64,000 nt of DNA from Lytechinus pictus (Eukaryota > Echinodermata > Echinoidea > Temnopleuroida > Toxopneustidae): NCBI RefSeq assembly GCF_037042905.1, contig NC_087251.1, forward strand, positions 44,393,373 to 44,457,372, in the 5' to 3' direction. The notes beneath the pieces were generated by a model that searched no databases, was not told the origin of the DNA, and worked only from the letters and a program-made list of their open reading frames with translations. This document shows, one piece after another, positions 37,451-48,667 of the stretch. Made by a program: the position numbers and the translations under genes. Position 1 is the first letter of the stretch. Every line of letters starts with the position of its first letter.

Positions 37451-37903
37451 AAACACATTTATTTTCATCGTTTATGACCAGCCATCCAAAAACAGTAAGT
37501 TGCCAGGGAAGGTACTGTGCCGAAAGCCAAACGGTCTAACGTTAAATAATAATAATAAAGAGATACAAAGAGTTCATCTGACACTCTTTTTCCTGACTAC
37601 TTGGAGGTTCAGTGAGATTTGTACAGTGCACATCCCATGCACGTGCCTGAACTCCAAAATTTAAATCTTGTTTTCTCAATATTTTTTAAGCTCTCACTGA
37701 ATTTCTCCTACATTTAATCAAGTATTGTGTGGGTTATTGTTGATCAATTTTAGGATGTGCTCTTAATTTCATAAAAGCTTTGAATTAATTTTAGATATTA
37801 AAAGTTATTGCAAGTTTTTGGGTGGTAGGTCACATTTGGAAATTAAGACTAGACAATTTGACTTTTTCGTTATTTTGCACCTTAAGATACCAGTAAGACA
37901 CAT

Positions 37904-38296
37904 TGGCCCGAATTCACAAAGGTGGTTTTTACAACCATCGGTTGAACCCACGGTTTATGCAGATTTCCTGTATAAATTACGCTTAATTCCTGCATATATA
38001 TTTAAAAAAAAAAATCCAATATGATGCGCGCTGTTGTCTCAGCGCGCCAAATTGACGCATGTTGCCATGGTTATCCCCGCTATTTTATTCATGAGTGCTG
38101 TTTTGAATTAATGAGTCCGCTCTTCAAACAGTGGACTCATGACTAAAATAGCGTACTTAACCAGTGACAAAAGCGCGCATCAGCATTGGACTTTTTTTTT
38201 TATATACGTGGTAAATAAGTGTAATTTATACAGGAAATCTGCATAAACCATGGGTTCAACCAATGGTTTTAAAAACCACCTATGTGAATGTGGGCC
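37904..38296. mobile_element. Fold-back element, family 2, copy 2
   Basis: Same long-armed palindromic layout and the same central GTCCGCTCTTCAAACAGTGGAC core as the copy at 5387-5788, with a short extra segment before the centre (near 38095). Confidence 0.87.
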
Positions 38297-38689
38297 TACA
38301 AGTTGTGTGCTTCAGTCACATCCGTTAAAGCGACCCCAAACCAACCGATGATATGCTGTTGGATATAATGTAATAGCTTTGGTCGATTTGGAGTTGGATA
38401 ATTTTGTATGACTGTGGTGTAGTATGAAGTAGATTATTTTGATTGATCACTACTGGATGAGCGAACAATGTGAAATGACACCATATGGTAATGTAAACAA
38501 TATCAGATTCCATTTATCATTTAGAGTATATCACACCTCACCTCACCATATGTTGTCTCGTATTTGAATTTTATCTCTAGAGGGTACATTTGGCATGTAC
38601 AGTAGTGTAAGGAGAAATACTCTTCTATACATATAGTGTTGTAATTGCAACCCATTTTAAATCTTTATTATTTTGATTGATTATAAGTA

Positions 38690-38871
38690 ATTATTTTTGA
38701 AAATATATTTATATTACCCAATTAATTGATTATTATATTTATTTATTATTATTGTTTTATTTATTATTATTTTTATTATCTATTATTATTATTATTATCA
38801 ATATTGTTATTACTATTATTATTATCGCCATTATTATTAATATTTTTTTTTCTTTATGGGGGGGGGGGGGG
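38690..38871. repeat. (ATT)n microsatellite followed by poly-G
   Basis: Long TTATTATTATT runs over about 130 bp, then TTTATGG followed by a run of 12-13 G. Confidence 0.9.
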
Positions 38872-39304
38872 AGATAAGCTTTAAATAAAAAATAAGCTCT
38901 CCCCGTGAATGCTACCATTGATAATTTATATGCCATAAGAGGCAAAAGATGACAGATTTTTTTTTTTTGATATGGTGATCAGTTTATAATATTTCATGAA
39001 AGAATTCAGTATGTATAAATGTGTGTTTTGAAGAAAATATAGGGGTTTGAAAGATTTTCATGAAATAAGCTTTTTAGCGTCACAGGTTATACATGTATTT
39101 ATTTTGAGACAAATCACAACTTATTTCTACTGCACTGGTTCACTGGTTTAGTATTCATTTGTATAGTTCTTTCTATACTCTGCGATGGCCTTCTACTTGG
39201 ACATGAAATTAAAAAATAAATGTTTCTGCTCTAATGCATTTTATCAATACATGCCTCAATTGGACAGTCAGAGCTGGATTCAAAGGGATATCACAATCAA
39301 AATC

Positions 39305-40010
39305 ATTTCTGATGCAGAACAAATAAGGTCCATATTAGATGTGCACTTTGTTAGCAGACAAATCCCAACTCCTTTTTATTGTAAAATTCATACAGTGCGC
39401 TTGTATTGGTATATGGTAGTAATTTCATAAATAATCTTTATTTCTAGATTGTTTTGCAGCATAAGCAGAATTGTATTTTACATATTAACTCTCCAGAAAA
39501 TATAAACACAGGAAAACTTTAATGAGAAATGATATCAAAATAATATGACAAAAATATATAAAAAAAGCATGAAGAAATATATAAAATCAATACATTTTGG
39601 GGCCCCCAATGCAAGAGTAACAACATATTTGTGTAAAACATTTACATGTATGTAAGGCTACAATTTATCAGGGGGGCAGTTAGAGCAGAATTAACATACA
39701 TTGTATTATTGTAATTTGTGATGCAGAAAAAATGAGGCCCATATTAGTTTTCTTGTTAGATCATAAAAGTATAAGAAAGGAATATCACAGGTACATGTAT
39801 TTCTATACATTTAAATACATGTGATGCAGAACAAAGGCCGCCAATATTATTTATCCTGTGAAACCATACAATTATATATTGAAAAGGAAAACATCAGTTA
39901 TTTACATAGCTATATTCTCTGTTCGTGATGCAGAACGTATAAGGTTCATATCATTTGTCTCGTGAAACCGTACAAGTGTATATAAAGGAATATCACAATA
40001 CATTATGGGC
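39305..40010. repeat. Tandem repeat, about 103-bp period in its right half
   Basis: The anchor TGATGCAGAACAAATAAGGTCCATATTA and its variants lie at about 39310, 39719, 39821 and 39925. The last three are 102-104 bp apart. Each is followed by a GTGAAACCRTACAAGT-like block and AAGGAATATCACA. Confidence 0.72.
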
Positions 40011-42665
40011 AATGCCATAAAACATACATGTACGTCCGACCCCCAACATGTGGGACCTTCATGAAATTTTCTGTCTCTGATTTTTTTGTTCTTTTGACAG
40101 TCTGTAATGTTCTCAAAGGACCATGACTTGGTGAATTTATGAAGTGGAAGTAAAACTTGAGAAAAATGGGGGTCGGACGTACAAAAAGGTTGATCATTTT
40201 ATGGAATTGCCCTTATACATTGCACAAGCTCTCCAGTTTGTTCCTGCATGGCTGATAATAGTTACGTATTTGCTAAAAGGATGGGAGAATTACTTAGAGC
40301 GAGAAGACTGTAGGTTCTGATTTAAAACACATTCAACACCTAGTTCTGTGCAGATGTTATTTGATTGATTGTGCGTGCAGGTTAAATTTTACTGTCAGTT
40401 TTCAGATGTACACATGTACAGCGTATATTCTAGCGATTGTTTAGTCATGGGTTTAAAGTCTACTAAAGGTATTTGTCATCAGATTGAATATGCTTATAGA
40501 TGTTTATCTCTTGATCAAATATTGTTATTAATTTATTCTGACATGCGTGCATTGTAAAAGAGCATTAGCAAAATGAGGTCAAGAATGGCATACTGGTTCA
40601 TACACTTAGAAATATATATTGCACCTAAACCGACACCTTCAAGCACAAATTTTATCTTTCTATTGATATTTATCATTTTTTATTGTGTGCAGATATAAGC
40701 AGTAAAATCATGAGAATTACTTTGCATTATATCCCATCATCATATTTGATGGGACAATAATTTCAATTTGCCCATGTAACTATATTGTTGGCAGAAAATG
40801 AATATGATAATGAAAATATATTTTGCATGTTACTTTTTTAATGTTTTTTGTGGTCTTCAAAATTATTAATATTTGATTTAAATGATCATTATTTTTGATA
40901 TTGCTTTCTGTACTTTCTATTTTTATGAATTTCATAGAAGTGAATAATTTGTTAAATGACCATTATTTTGGATATTGCTTTTCTTGCTTTCTACTTTCTT
41001 ATTTTTCATAATTTTATGATTATTTGTGCTGTGTATGTTTTAAGAGAGGGTAAGAGTTACATTATGAAAGATTATTGTGAACCTCTCTCACCCTCTCCCA
41101 TCTGAAAGTGAATAACGATCAGAGTTGGATTACATATCCACAAGAGTCCATCCACATCACTTAACATCGAGGTGAAGTGGTTCACAACCGATTTATCATG
41201 GCATCCCCTGCCATAAGCACCTGTGTAATGTTTTCTATTATTGGGCAGAATTCCTTTTATTCGGGCGTGTAAATTTCCCGGGGCATCTAGAATATGGATT
41301 TACATGTATGTCTACATTCAATAAGCAATCAAGCATGTTAACCATGTGTAGTGCCTTTTAAAGCAGCCAAGCGTACGTGCAGTTGTATTATCCACACCTC
41401 GATGATCTTAAATCATGGATGTATATAAAAAAAAATTGTCTGGACTCTGCTCCACAGAGACTATGCCTGCCTCCCCCGAATCCCTTCCAAGTGTTGGATA
41501 ATGATAAATATAGATCAGCTACATGTAATACCTCCAACCTGACCATTTTTTTTCTATTTGAAGAAATAAATGATACAATGTGGCCCATAATGTATTCTGA
41601 GCAATTTCTAGTTTATGGAATTACTGGAGGAGATGATTTTATGAAGATTATCATCAAAGAATGAAAGTAAAGTTAGCTGTGCTGAGAATTAACATTTTAT
41701 TGAGTTTCAACATAAAAATTGAGAAAATGACAATATACAGGGGCTACGGAACGGTTGGGGGGGCTGCCCCAATTTTTTCTTTAAATTTTTCCTAAACATA
41801 TATATGTTTAATACATGAATGCTGTCAAATGATATTTCATCAACATATATATATGTATATATTAATTTCCAGGGTACATGTTAATGTGTCTTATTTAGTT
41901 TCTAGGTAGCTGGCAAAACATCTCTTTTTGATAGAATTCAATGTTTGATCAAGGAGATTGCACCTTTGAATGTACCGATATGATTTATTCTGTTTTCTTT
42001 TAGACGAAGACAATTAACAAGTTAAATATAGAATTATCCATTCATCCAAATAAATCTTTACATTTTATTCTAAAAATTGTGTGTGTATATATATCACTGA
42101 TGTAAATTCAACTTATTGTTCGGGGGGGGGGGGGGGGGTGTGAACTATTGTTCCATCCCCCACTTAGTATGACTTATTGTATTTACGCCCATGGTATGCA
42201 TTCATCATTTATATTTTTAGTTATATTTTGAGCTTGATTACAGAGGGAAGGAATTTACTTGTATGTAATATTATTGTACAAAGATTGCAATATATATCGA
42301 AATATTTTTCACAATAAAACATTTCTGAAATCACATGTAACATGAACTTTGTCATTAATTGTTTTGTAGTAAAATGTGAAGTTTCACAAAGATTATCCGG
42401 TGGCTGGAATTGGCTATGGAAGGCTGGACATACCCACGTGATCGCTGTCAGGGTCCTTTCTATAAGCTGTTCATAAACTTGTGCATATCTTTATGATCTA
42501 GAATTCTGGATTATGGGATACCAAACATGATTCTCTACCATTTTCAACTACATCGGCTGAAATTTGCAATATGTAGGTTCAGGTAGGTTAATGTTCTAAA
42601 TCCAATGATATTGTTAGCCACTAAATCTTATTGAAAGTAATCCTCAAATTTTGTTAAAACTGACG

Positions 42666-43237
42666 TTCAAGTCCACCCCAGAAAGTGCCTATTTAAACCA
42701 ATAGAGAAAAGTCAGACAAGCATAATGCTGAAAATTTCATCAAAATCCGATGTAAAATAAGAAAGTTACAAAAAAATTATATGCACAATTTAGTCACATG
42801 CAAATGAGAGAATCGATGATGTCCTTCACTATTTCTTTTGTTTATTATTGTTTGAATTATACAATATTTCAATTTTCACAGAAAACAATAAGGACCAACT
42901 TGACTGAACCATAAAATGTTAAACAATAGTAATTCCACATGTTCAGGGAGAAATAATACTTTGTGAAACAAAGTTTTTGGAATTAATTAGAATATTAGAA
43001 AAAATTAGAATATTTCATATTATGAAATACAGAAGAAACAGTGAGTGATGTCACCAGTTCCATCATTTGCATACTGACCGGGATGTGCATATCACTGTTT
43101 TGTGAAATTAAGTGAAACTTCAAAATGTCATAACTTTCTTATTTTACATCCGATTTTCATGAAATTTTCAGTGTTATGCTTGTTGGAGTTTTCTTTTTTT
43201 ATTTCAAATCAACTGTTTGTTGGGGTGGACTTGTCCT
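42666..43237. mobile_element. Family 3 inverted-repeat element, uninterrupted copy
   Basis: Arms with AGTCCACCCC / GGGGTGGACTTG ends and CATAATGCTGAAAATTTCAT / ATGAAATTTTCAGTGTTATG. It shows the intact sequence across the site where copy 1 (9985-11291) carries its retrotransposon insert (TTTGCATACTGACCGGGATG). Confidence 0.82.
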
Positions 43238-43555
43238 GTAAAAAAATGGAACGAATTTCAACTTACATTTTTGGAACCCAATATCTCAAGTCTTTTGTTA
43301 AGCCATGTGAAATGTAAGTTACTGAATAAATTTTGAGACAGCCTTGTGGTCTAAGGGCAAGGCGCATCATGGGCACCAATAGAGGTGAGTGTGCGAGAAA
43401 AGTGAGGTGTGTCTATTCTAAGTTACTCCACTCGTTATAATCAATATTGCTCTTATCCAAGTTGCCACATTGGATAGATCATGTTCATGGGATGTACTGG
43501 AGAGCTATCAATGAAATGATGCATTGAGCAATCAATTTATCAATCTTATTTTTAG

Positions 43556-43885
43556 AAAGTCAAAAGGGGCCTAAGCTTTCGATCCTAGCAGAATCTTCGT
43601 CGGAGGCAAAATGACAAACATATAAAGTGGAACAACCATAATATAGACCACAGACAAGCTACAGCAACACTAGAAACAAGGAGACAAAAGGGGCATTAAT
43701 GAGTGAGAAGACCAATCAGGTTAGTGAAGGGGATGAAAGAAAAGGAGTAGGCAGACACAAAGGGAAGTTAGTGTAAGTAAGGCCAGTAAAATACCTCAAG
43801 CCAATAGGGATTAAGATAATGAGGCAGGCAACATCAAACAGGATCTGGAACAAAACAGTGATAGAGGGTATGGGGAAGAGATGAA
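43556..43885 (-). mobile_element. Retroelement 3' fragment, possibly Penelope-like
   Basis: On the minus strand the end reads CCTCCGACGAAGATTCTGCT then AGGATCGAAAGCTTAGGCCC, a short-stem motif of the kind found at the ends of Penelope-like elements in marine animals. No reverse-transcriptase or GIY-YIG sequence remains. The assignment is tentative. Confidence 0.4.
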
Positions 43886-46289
43886 TAACAAGAGAACTAG
43901 TGAGAGGTGGGTCAAACTTATTTTTACACAGAAATTGGTCATTAAGAGAAGGAACACTTCTACCGGTTCAGTCATTTTGCTCACAACCCCATTATTGAAA
44001 AGTTACACTGTACACCTTAGTGATTGGGGGAGGGGGGGAACTTTATTACGTTTAGAAACGTCAATACTTTGCAACACCCCTTCAAGTGGCCTCAGCGCAC
44101 ACTTCTACCCTGTAAACAACAACTTCACACACTACTGCACAAACGGAGAAAAAGCCTACATGAAATTTACAAGAACACACAGACTATGTAATGTTATGTA
44201 TTACATTCAATAATATTTCATTAATCTGATGATACGATTAAAGGCACGGGCGTACAGATGGGACTCTTGCCCCCCCCCCCCCAATTTTTTATGACCAAGG
44301 AAAAATAAGAGAAAAGTAAAGAAAAAAAAGGTGAAATATGATATTATTTTCTGAAAATCATGTAAAAATCTATCACAAAATTTGATTGTTGTAATAAAAA
44401 TGTTGAAATTTTTGCTCGCTCGCAACTTATCAATTTTACATGATACACCATCTGGCCCCCTCAAAATTTTTGGCTCATTGTGCCACTGATTAAAGGATAC
44501 AAACATCACTTTAAAATGCACCTGTAGATCGACTGCTCATACACTGAACACAAAGTAAACAATATTTAATATTTGTAGCATTTCAATATTTTACTCTTGA
44601 ATAGATTTGCAATGAATGCACACATGATGAACACACAGGAAATTCATGGAAAATAAAATGCACTTTGCATCACTGTAAAGGTTCACCTTAGAGATGAATT
44701 TTAATCATGCACATCTCATCTCTCAGTCTCAAACAGATGAAAATACACAAGTATATTTAGATTCAGGACTCATTGTTATACCATGGATAGCTCCATGGTT
44801 ATACAGGGATTACAAAACAAATACAGCATTTGTACAATTATTCTTATTGCATGTGTCACATTTATTAACCATACATGTATGTTATTGGAGCATATTGCAC
44901 CATACGTGTGCTACTCTTGGGTAAGGCTGTTAAGAAGACCTTTAAGCATTTTTCAGGCATGACATGGTGCATTGCATTGACCCCCAGGGGCTGAGGGGTC
45001 AAGGGACGAAGACCACAAAAGCACCTGCACTTTTGTCAATTTCATGTGCACACTTAAACCTGTGTAGAATGCATTTCTTAAGATAATAAAGCTGAAAAAG
45101 CCAAATACTGTAATTACGGTCACAATTACACCACTAACAATAAGCTTTTCCTCATCAATCAGTCTTCTTATTCTCCTTGCTGTCATCCTCACATCGACAC
45201 AATGCACCATGGTACGAAATTTGCACCCCAAATCACTCACATGAGAGTACCTTTGTAAAACAAACTATCTGGTTGCAGGGCAAACCTTGAAATTATTTAT
45301 GTTCAGTAATAGATTAGTCCTTGTATTTGCAAGTTTGTCACTTTCGTTCCAACATGAAACTTTCATTACGTTTTGCCGATTCTGGATATTATTATGCAAA
45401 TCGCAGATGCCATTTTAGTTTTGTCAGGAACTGAAGTTCGAGGGACAAATGTCTCTAATTCTTTGTCAAGTTGGCCAAGAAATTAAATAAACAAGGTAGT
45501 AAACCTGCGATACAATTTAAAGTGGCTTTCTCTGGTATCAGTCAGTCTTTGGAGGAGATTCTGGTGATCGAATCACCAGAACTTCACATCGACCAAAAAG
45601 AATTCAGCCACAACAAATTTGTTTTCTTTTTAAACATGATCTTTTATTACAATTCACAATTATGAAAAAATAAGATAATTGTCAGAAATCGGATTAAAAT
45701 TAGTAGAATATCATGCCTGAATTTTTAAAAGCTACTTGGGGCTTTTTCATGAACTGTTTATATGGTTACGCTATACTGGAACATGTTTTTGTGCTGAATG
45801 GGATGTCAGGAATTCTTCCTGGTTTTTTTTCATCAAAGTTAAACAGAATTTTGAGTAACCTGTGTTATATTTGACTAATAGTAAATCTTGCATTAAAATG
45901 CTTATTAGATGAATCTTTATCTGATATAGACCCTAAAAGAATGTTCCAATCAGTTGTAAAGTCAGTCATAACTTAAAACAGGTTTATGAAATGGCTACCT
46001 GCATCCTACAGAATATGGCTCATTCTGCTGTTGCACCCTCCTATATGTGAGTCTTCATGGAAACCCTCCAAGGTAAAAATCGGTCAAATTGGTATAGACT
46101 GTATGAAGAGGACGTCCATCTTCTGTCACTAACAGCAAGCAGAAAACCGGTTAACGAAATGCATAGGTGAATCAGAAGCCTTCGCTATTCCTTTCAGTTG
46201 ATGTAGGCAGTGACAAGTCAAACATGTTGACACTTTCAGCAAGATGCCTCTGCGGCTGGTACATAAGTCTTGGTCGCTGCACATACTAG

Positions 46290-48610
46290 GATGGAAAACT
46301 AGATGACCACCTGAACTATGTACAGTTCCTCAGAGATCGTACTGCTATCCGGTCCTCTGTAAGCATTAGTATATCCTGAGAACAACTGACATGGACAGGT
46401 AGTGATTATGGAGACACTAGTATAACAGTTTTTATTGAATCCTTGATCAATGCACAGTTCTTCAGGGATCTTTGAAAATAGCGCAATCTGGTCATGTGGA
46501 AACATTGGAATATTGTGAGAAAATTGACATTGGAAGGTAGATATTCTGGAGACAATAGTGAAACAGTCTCTATCTATGAATCCTTGATTAGTATTCCTCA
46601 AGGATTCTACCACTTTCTGGTCCATCTGTAAATCCTAAGGACAACCAACATGGACAACTTGTAGTCCTTGAGGCACTGGTTTCACAATCTTAAGCAAATC
46701 CTTGATCAGTGGATCCTACTGCTATCTAGTTCATAGTATAACACTCTCTATGTAATCCTTGATCAATGTGAAGTTCATTCTGGTGCAAACTGGTCCTCTG
46801 CAAGCATTAGTATAAGAACATCTGACATTGGAAGGTAGCACTCCTGGGGACACTAGAATCACAGTCTTTACTGAATCCTTGATCAGTGGATCCTACTGCT
46901 ATCTGGTCCTCTGAAAAAAATTGGTATGTTCTAAGAACAGCTGACACTGGAAGTTGGTAATCCTGGATACATTGGTACAACATTCTCTATGGAATCCTTG
47001 ATCAATGTGAAGTTCATTCTGGTGTAAACTGGTCCTCCGCAAGCATTAGTATATCCTATGAACATCTGACATTGGAAGGTAGCACTCCTGGGGACACTAG
47101 AATCACAGTCTTTACTGAATCCTTGTTCAGTGGATCCTACTGCTATCTGGTCCTCTGAATTTTTTTTGTATATTCTAAGAACAGCTGACATTGGAAGGTA
47201 GCACTTCTGGGGACACTAGAATCACTGTTTTTACTGAATCATTGATCAGTGGATGCTACTGCTATCTGGTCCTCTGAATTTTTTTTGGTATATTCTAAGA
47301 ACAGCTGACATTGGAAGTTGGTAATCCTAGATACATTGGTACAACATTCTCTATGGAATCCTTGATCAATGTCAAGTTCATTCTGGTGTAACCTGGTCCT
47401 CTGCAAGCATTAGTATATTCTAAGAACATCTGACATTGGAAGGAAGCACTCCTGGGGACACTAGAATCACAGTCTTTACTGAATCATTGATCAGTGGATC
47501 CTACTGCTATCTGGTCCTCTGAATTTTTTTTGTATATTCTAAGAACAGCTGACATTGGAAGGTAGCACTTCTGGGGACACTAGAATCACTGTTTTTACTG
47601 AATCATTGATCAGTGGATGCTACTGCTATCTGGTCCTCTGAATTTTTTTTGGTATATTCTAAGAACAGCTGACATTGGAAGTTGGTAATCCTAGATACAT
47701 TGGTACAACATTCTCTATGGAATCCTTGATCAATGTGAAGTTTATTCTGGTGTAACCTGATCCTCTGCGAGCATTAATATATCCTATCAACATCTGACAT
47801 TGGAAGGTAGCACTCCTGGGGACACTAGAATCACAGTCTTTACTGAATCATTGATCAGTGGATCCTACTGCTATCTGGTCCTCTGAATTTTTTTTGTATA
47901 TTCTAAGAACAGCTGACATTGGAAGGTAGCACTTCTGGGGACACTAGAATCACTGTTTTTACTGAATCATTGATCAGTGGATGCTACTGCTATCTGGTCC
48001 TCTGAATTTTTTTTGGTATATTCTAAGAACAGCTGACATTGGAAGTTGGTAATCCTAGATACATTGGTACAACATTCTCTATGGAATCCTTGATCAATGT
48101 GAAGTTTATTCTGGTGTAACCTGATCCTCTGCGAGCATTAATATATCCTATCAACATCTGACATTGGAAGGTAGCACTCCTGAGGACACAAGAATCACAG
48201 TCTTTGCTGAATTTTTGATCAGTGGATCCTAGTGCTATCTGGGATATCCTAAGAACTACTGACGTTGGAAGTTGGTAATCCTGGATACATTAGTACAAAA
48301 TTTTCTATGGAATCCTTAGAACATCCGGTGTTAGAATGTAGTAATTCTGGAGACAGTTGCATCACAGTCTTTGCTGAATCCTTGATCAGTGGATCCTAGT
48401 GCTATCTGGAATATCCTAAGAACTACTGACGTTGGAAGTTGGTAATCCTGGATACATTAGTACAACATTCTTTATAGAATCCTTAGAACATCCGGTGTTA
48501 GAATGTAGTAATTCTGGAGACACTTGCATCAGTCTTTGCTGAATCCTTGATCAGTGGATCCTAGTGCTATCTGGTCCTCTGCAAACATTGGTATATCCTA
48601 AGAACTGTTG
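46290..48610 (-). repeat. Tandem array of about 121-bp monomers derived from the last ANAPC1 exon; contains a 364-bp higher-order repeat
   Basis: About 19 monomers, each with the plus-strand words GCTATCTGGTCCTCTG, TATATYCTAAGAACA, GACATTGGAAG and TTGATCARTG. The unit nearest the gene is the coding tail and stop codon of ANAPC1 itself. The 48 bases around LPMSTVLRIYQCLQ match the monomer beginning near 47041 at about 40 positions, and the base triplet equal to the stop is kept. Between 47041 and about 48300 the order of three monomer types (A-B-C) repeats with an exact 364-bp period: the word (A/G)AGCATTA(G/A)T starts at 47041, 47405, 47769 and 48133. Monomers toward 46290 are more diverged. 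The array lies in the 3' UTR and is not a multiple of three. Confidence 0.93.
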
Positions 48611-48667
48611 ACATGGGCAGTTGGTAATCCTTGAGAGCTGTATAGACCTCTGGGAGAGAGCTGTCCC
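48567..48667 (-). CDS. ANAPC1: ANAPC1 terminal coding exon
   Basis: 101 nt ending in TAG at 48569-48567. It encodes GDSSLPEVYTALKDYQLPMS then TVLRIYQCLQRTR. It matches the end of vertebrate APC1 (FAELLFKFKQLKMPVRALLRL) but lacks the last few residues. Its final 50 or so bases are the first unit of the downstream tandem array. Confidence 0.93.

Larger units (their letters stand above)
35257..48566. other. Convergent intergenic interval and UTRs, repeat-rich, no further gene seen
   Basis: ADPGK (plus) and ANAPC1 (minus) end toward each other here. Candidate poly(A) signals are AATAAA at 36686-36691 for ADPGK and TTTATT (minus-strand AATAAA) near 45644 for ANAPC1; neither can be proven. Besides the listed repeats, 40000-42660 and 44500-46280 show only AT-rich sequence with scattered poly-G or poly-C runs (for example 42122-42139). 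Short open frames, such as 41377-41664, have no recognisable domain. Confidence 0.6.

Noticed and set aside
41377..41664. 95-codon open frame on the plus strand
   Set aside because: No similarity that I recognise, low-complexity AT-rich surroundings, and no splice or promoter context.
43328..43420. tRNA-like sequence (TGTGGTCTAAGGGCAAGGCGC)
   Set aside because: It has an A-box-like part only. No B box follows at the expected distance.
46299..47191. Minus-strand open frames of 86-108 codons in the tandem array
   Set aside because: They are degenerate copies of the ANAPC1 tail region. The monomer length is not a multiple of three and most copies carry stops, so this is UTR rather than a repeat protein.
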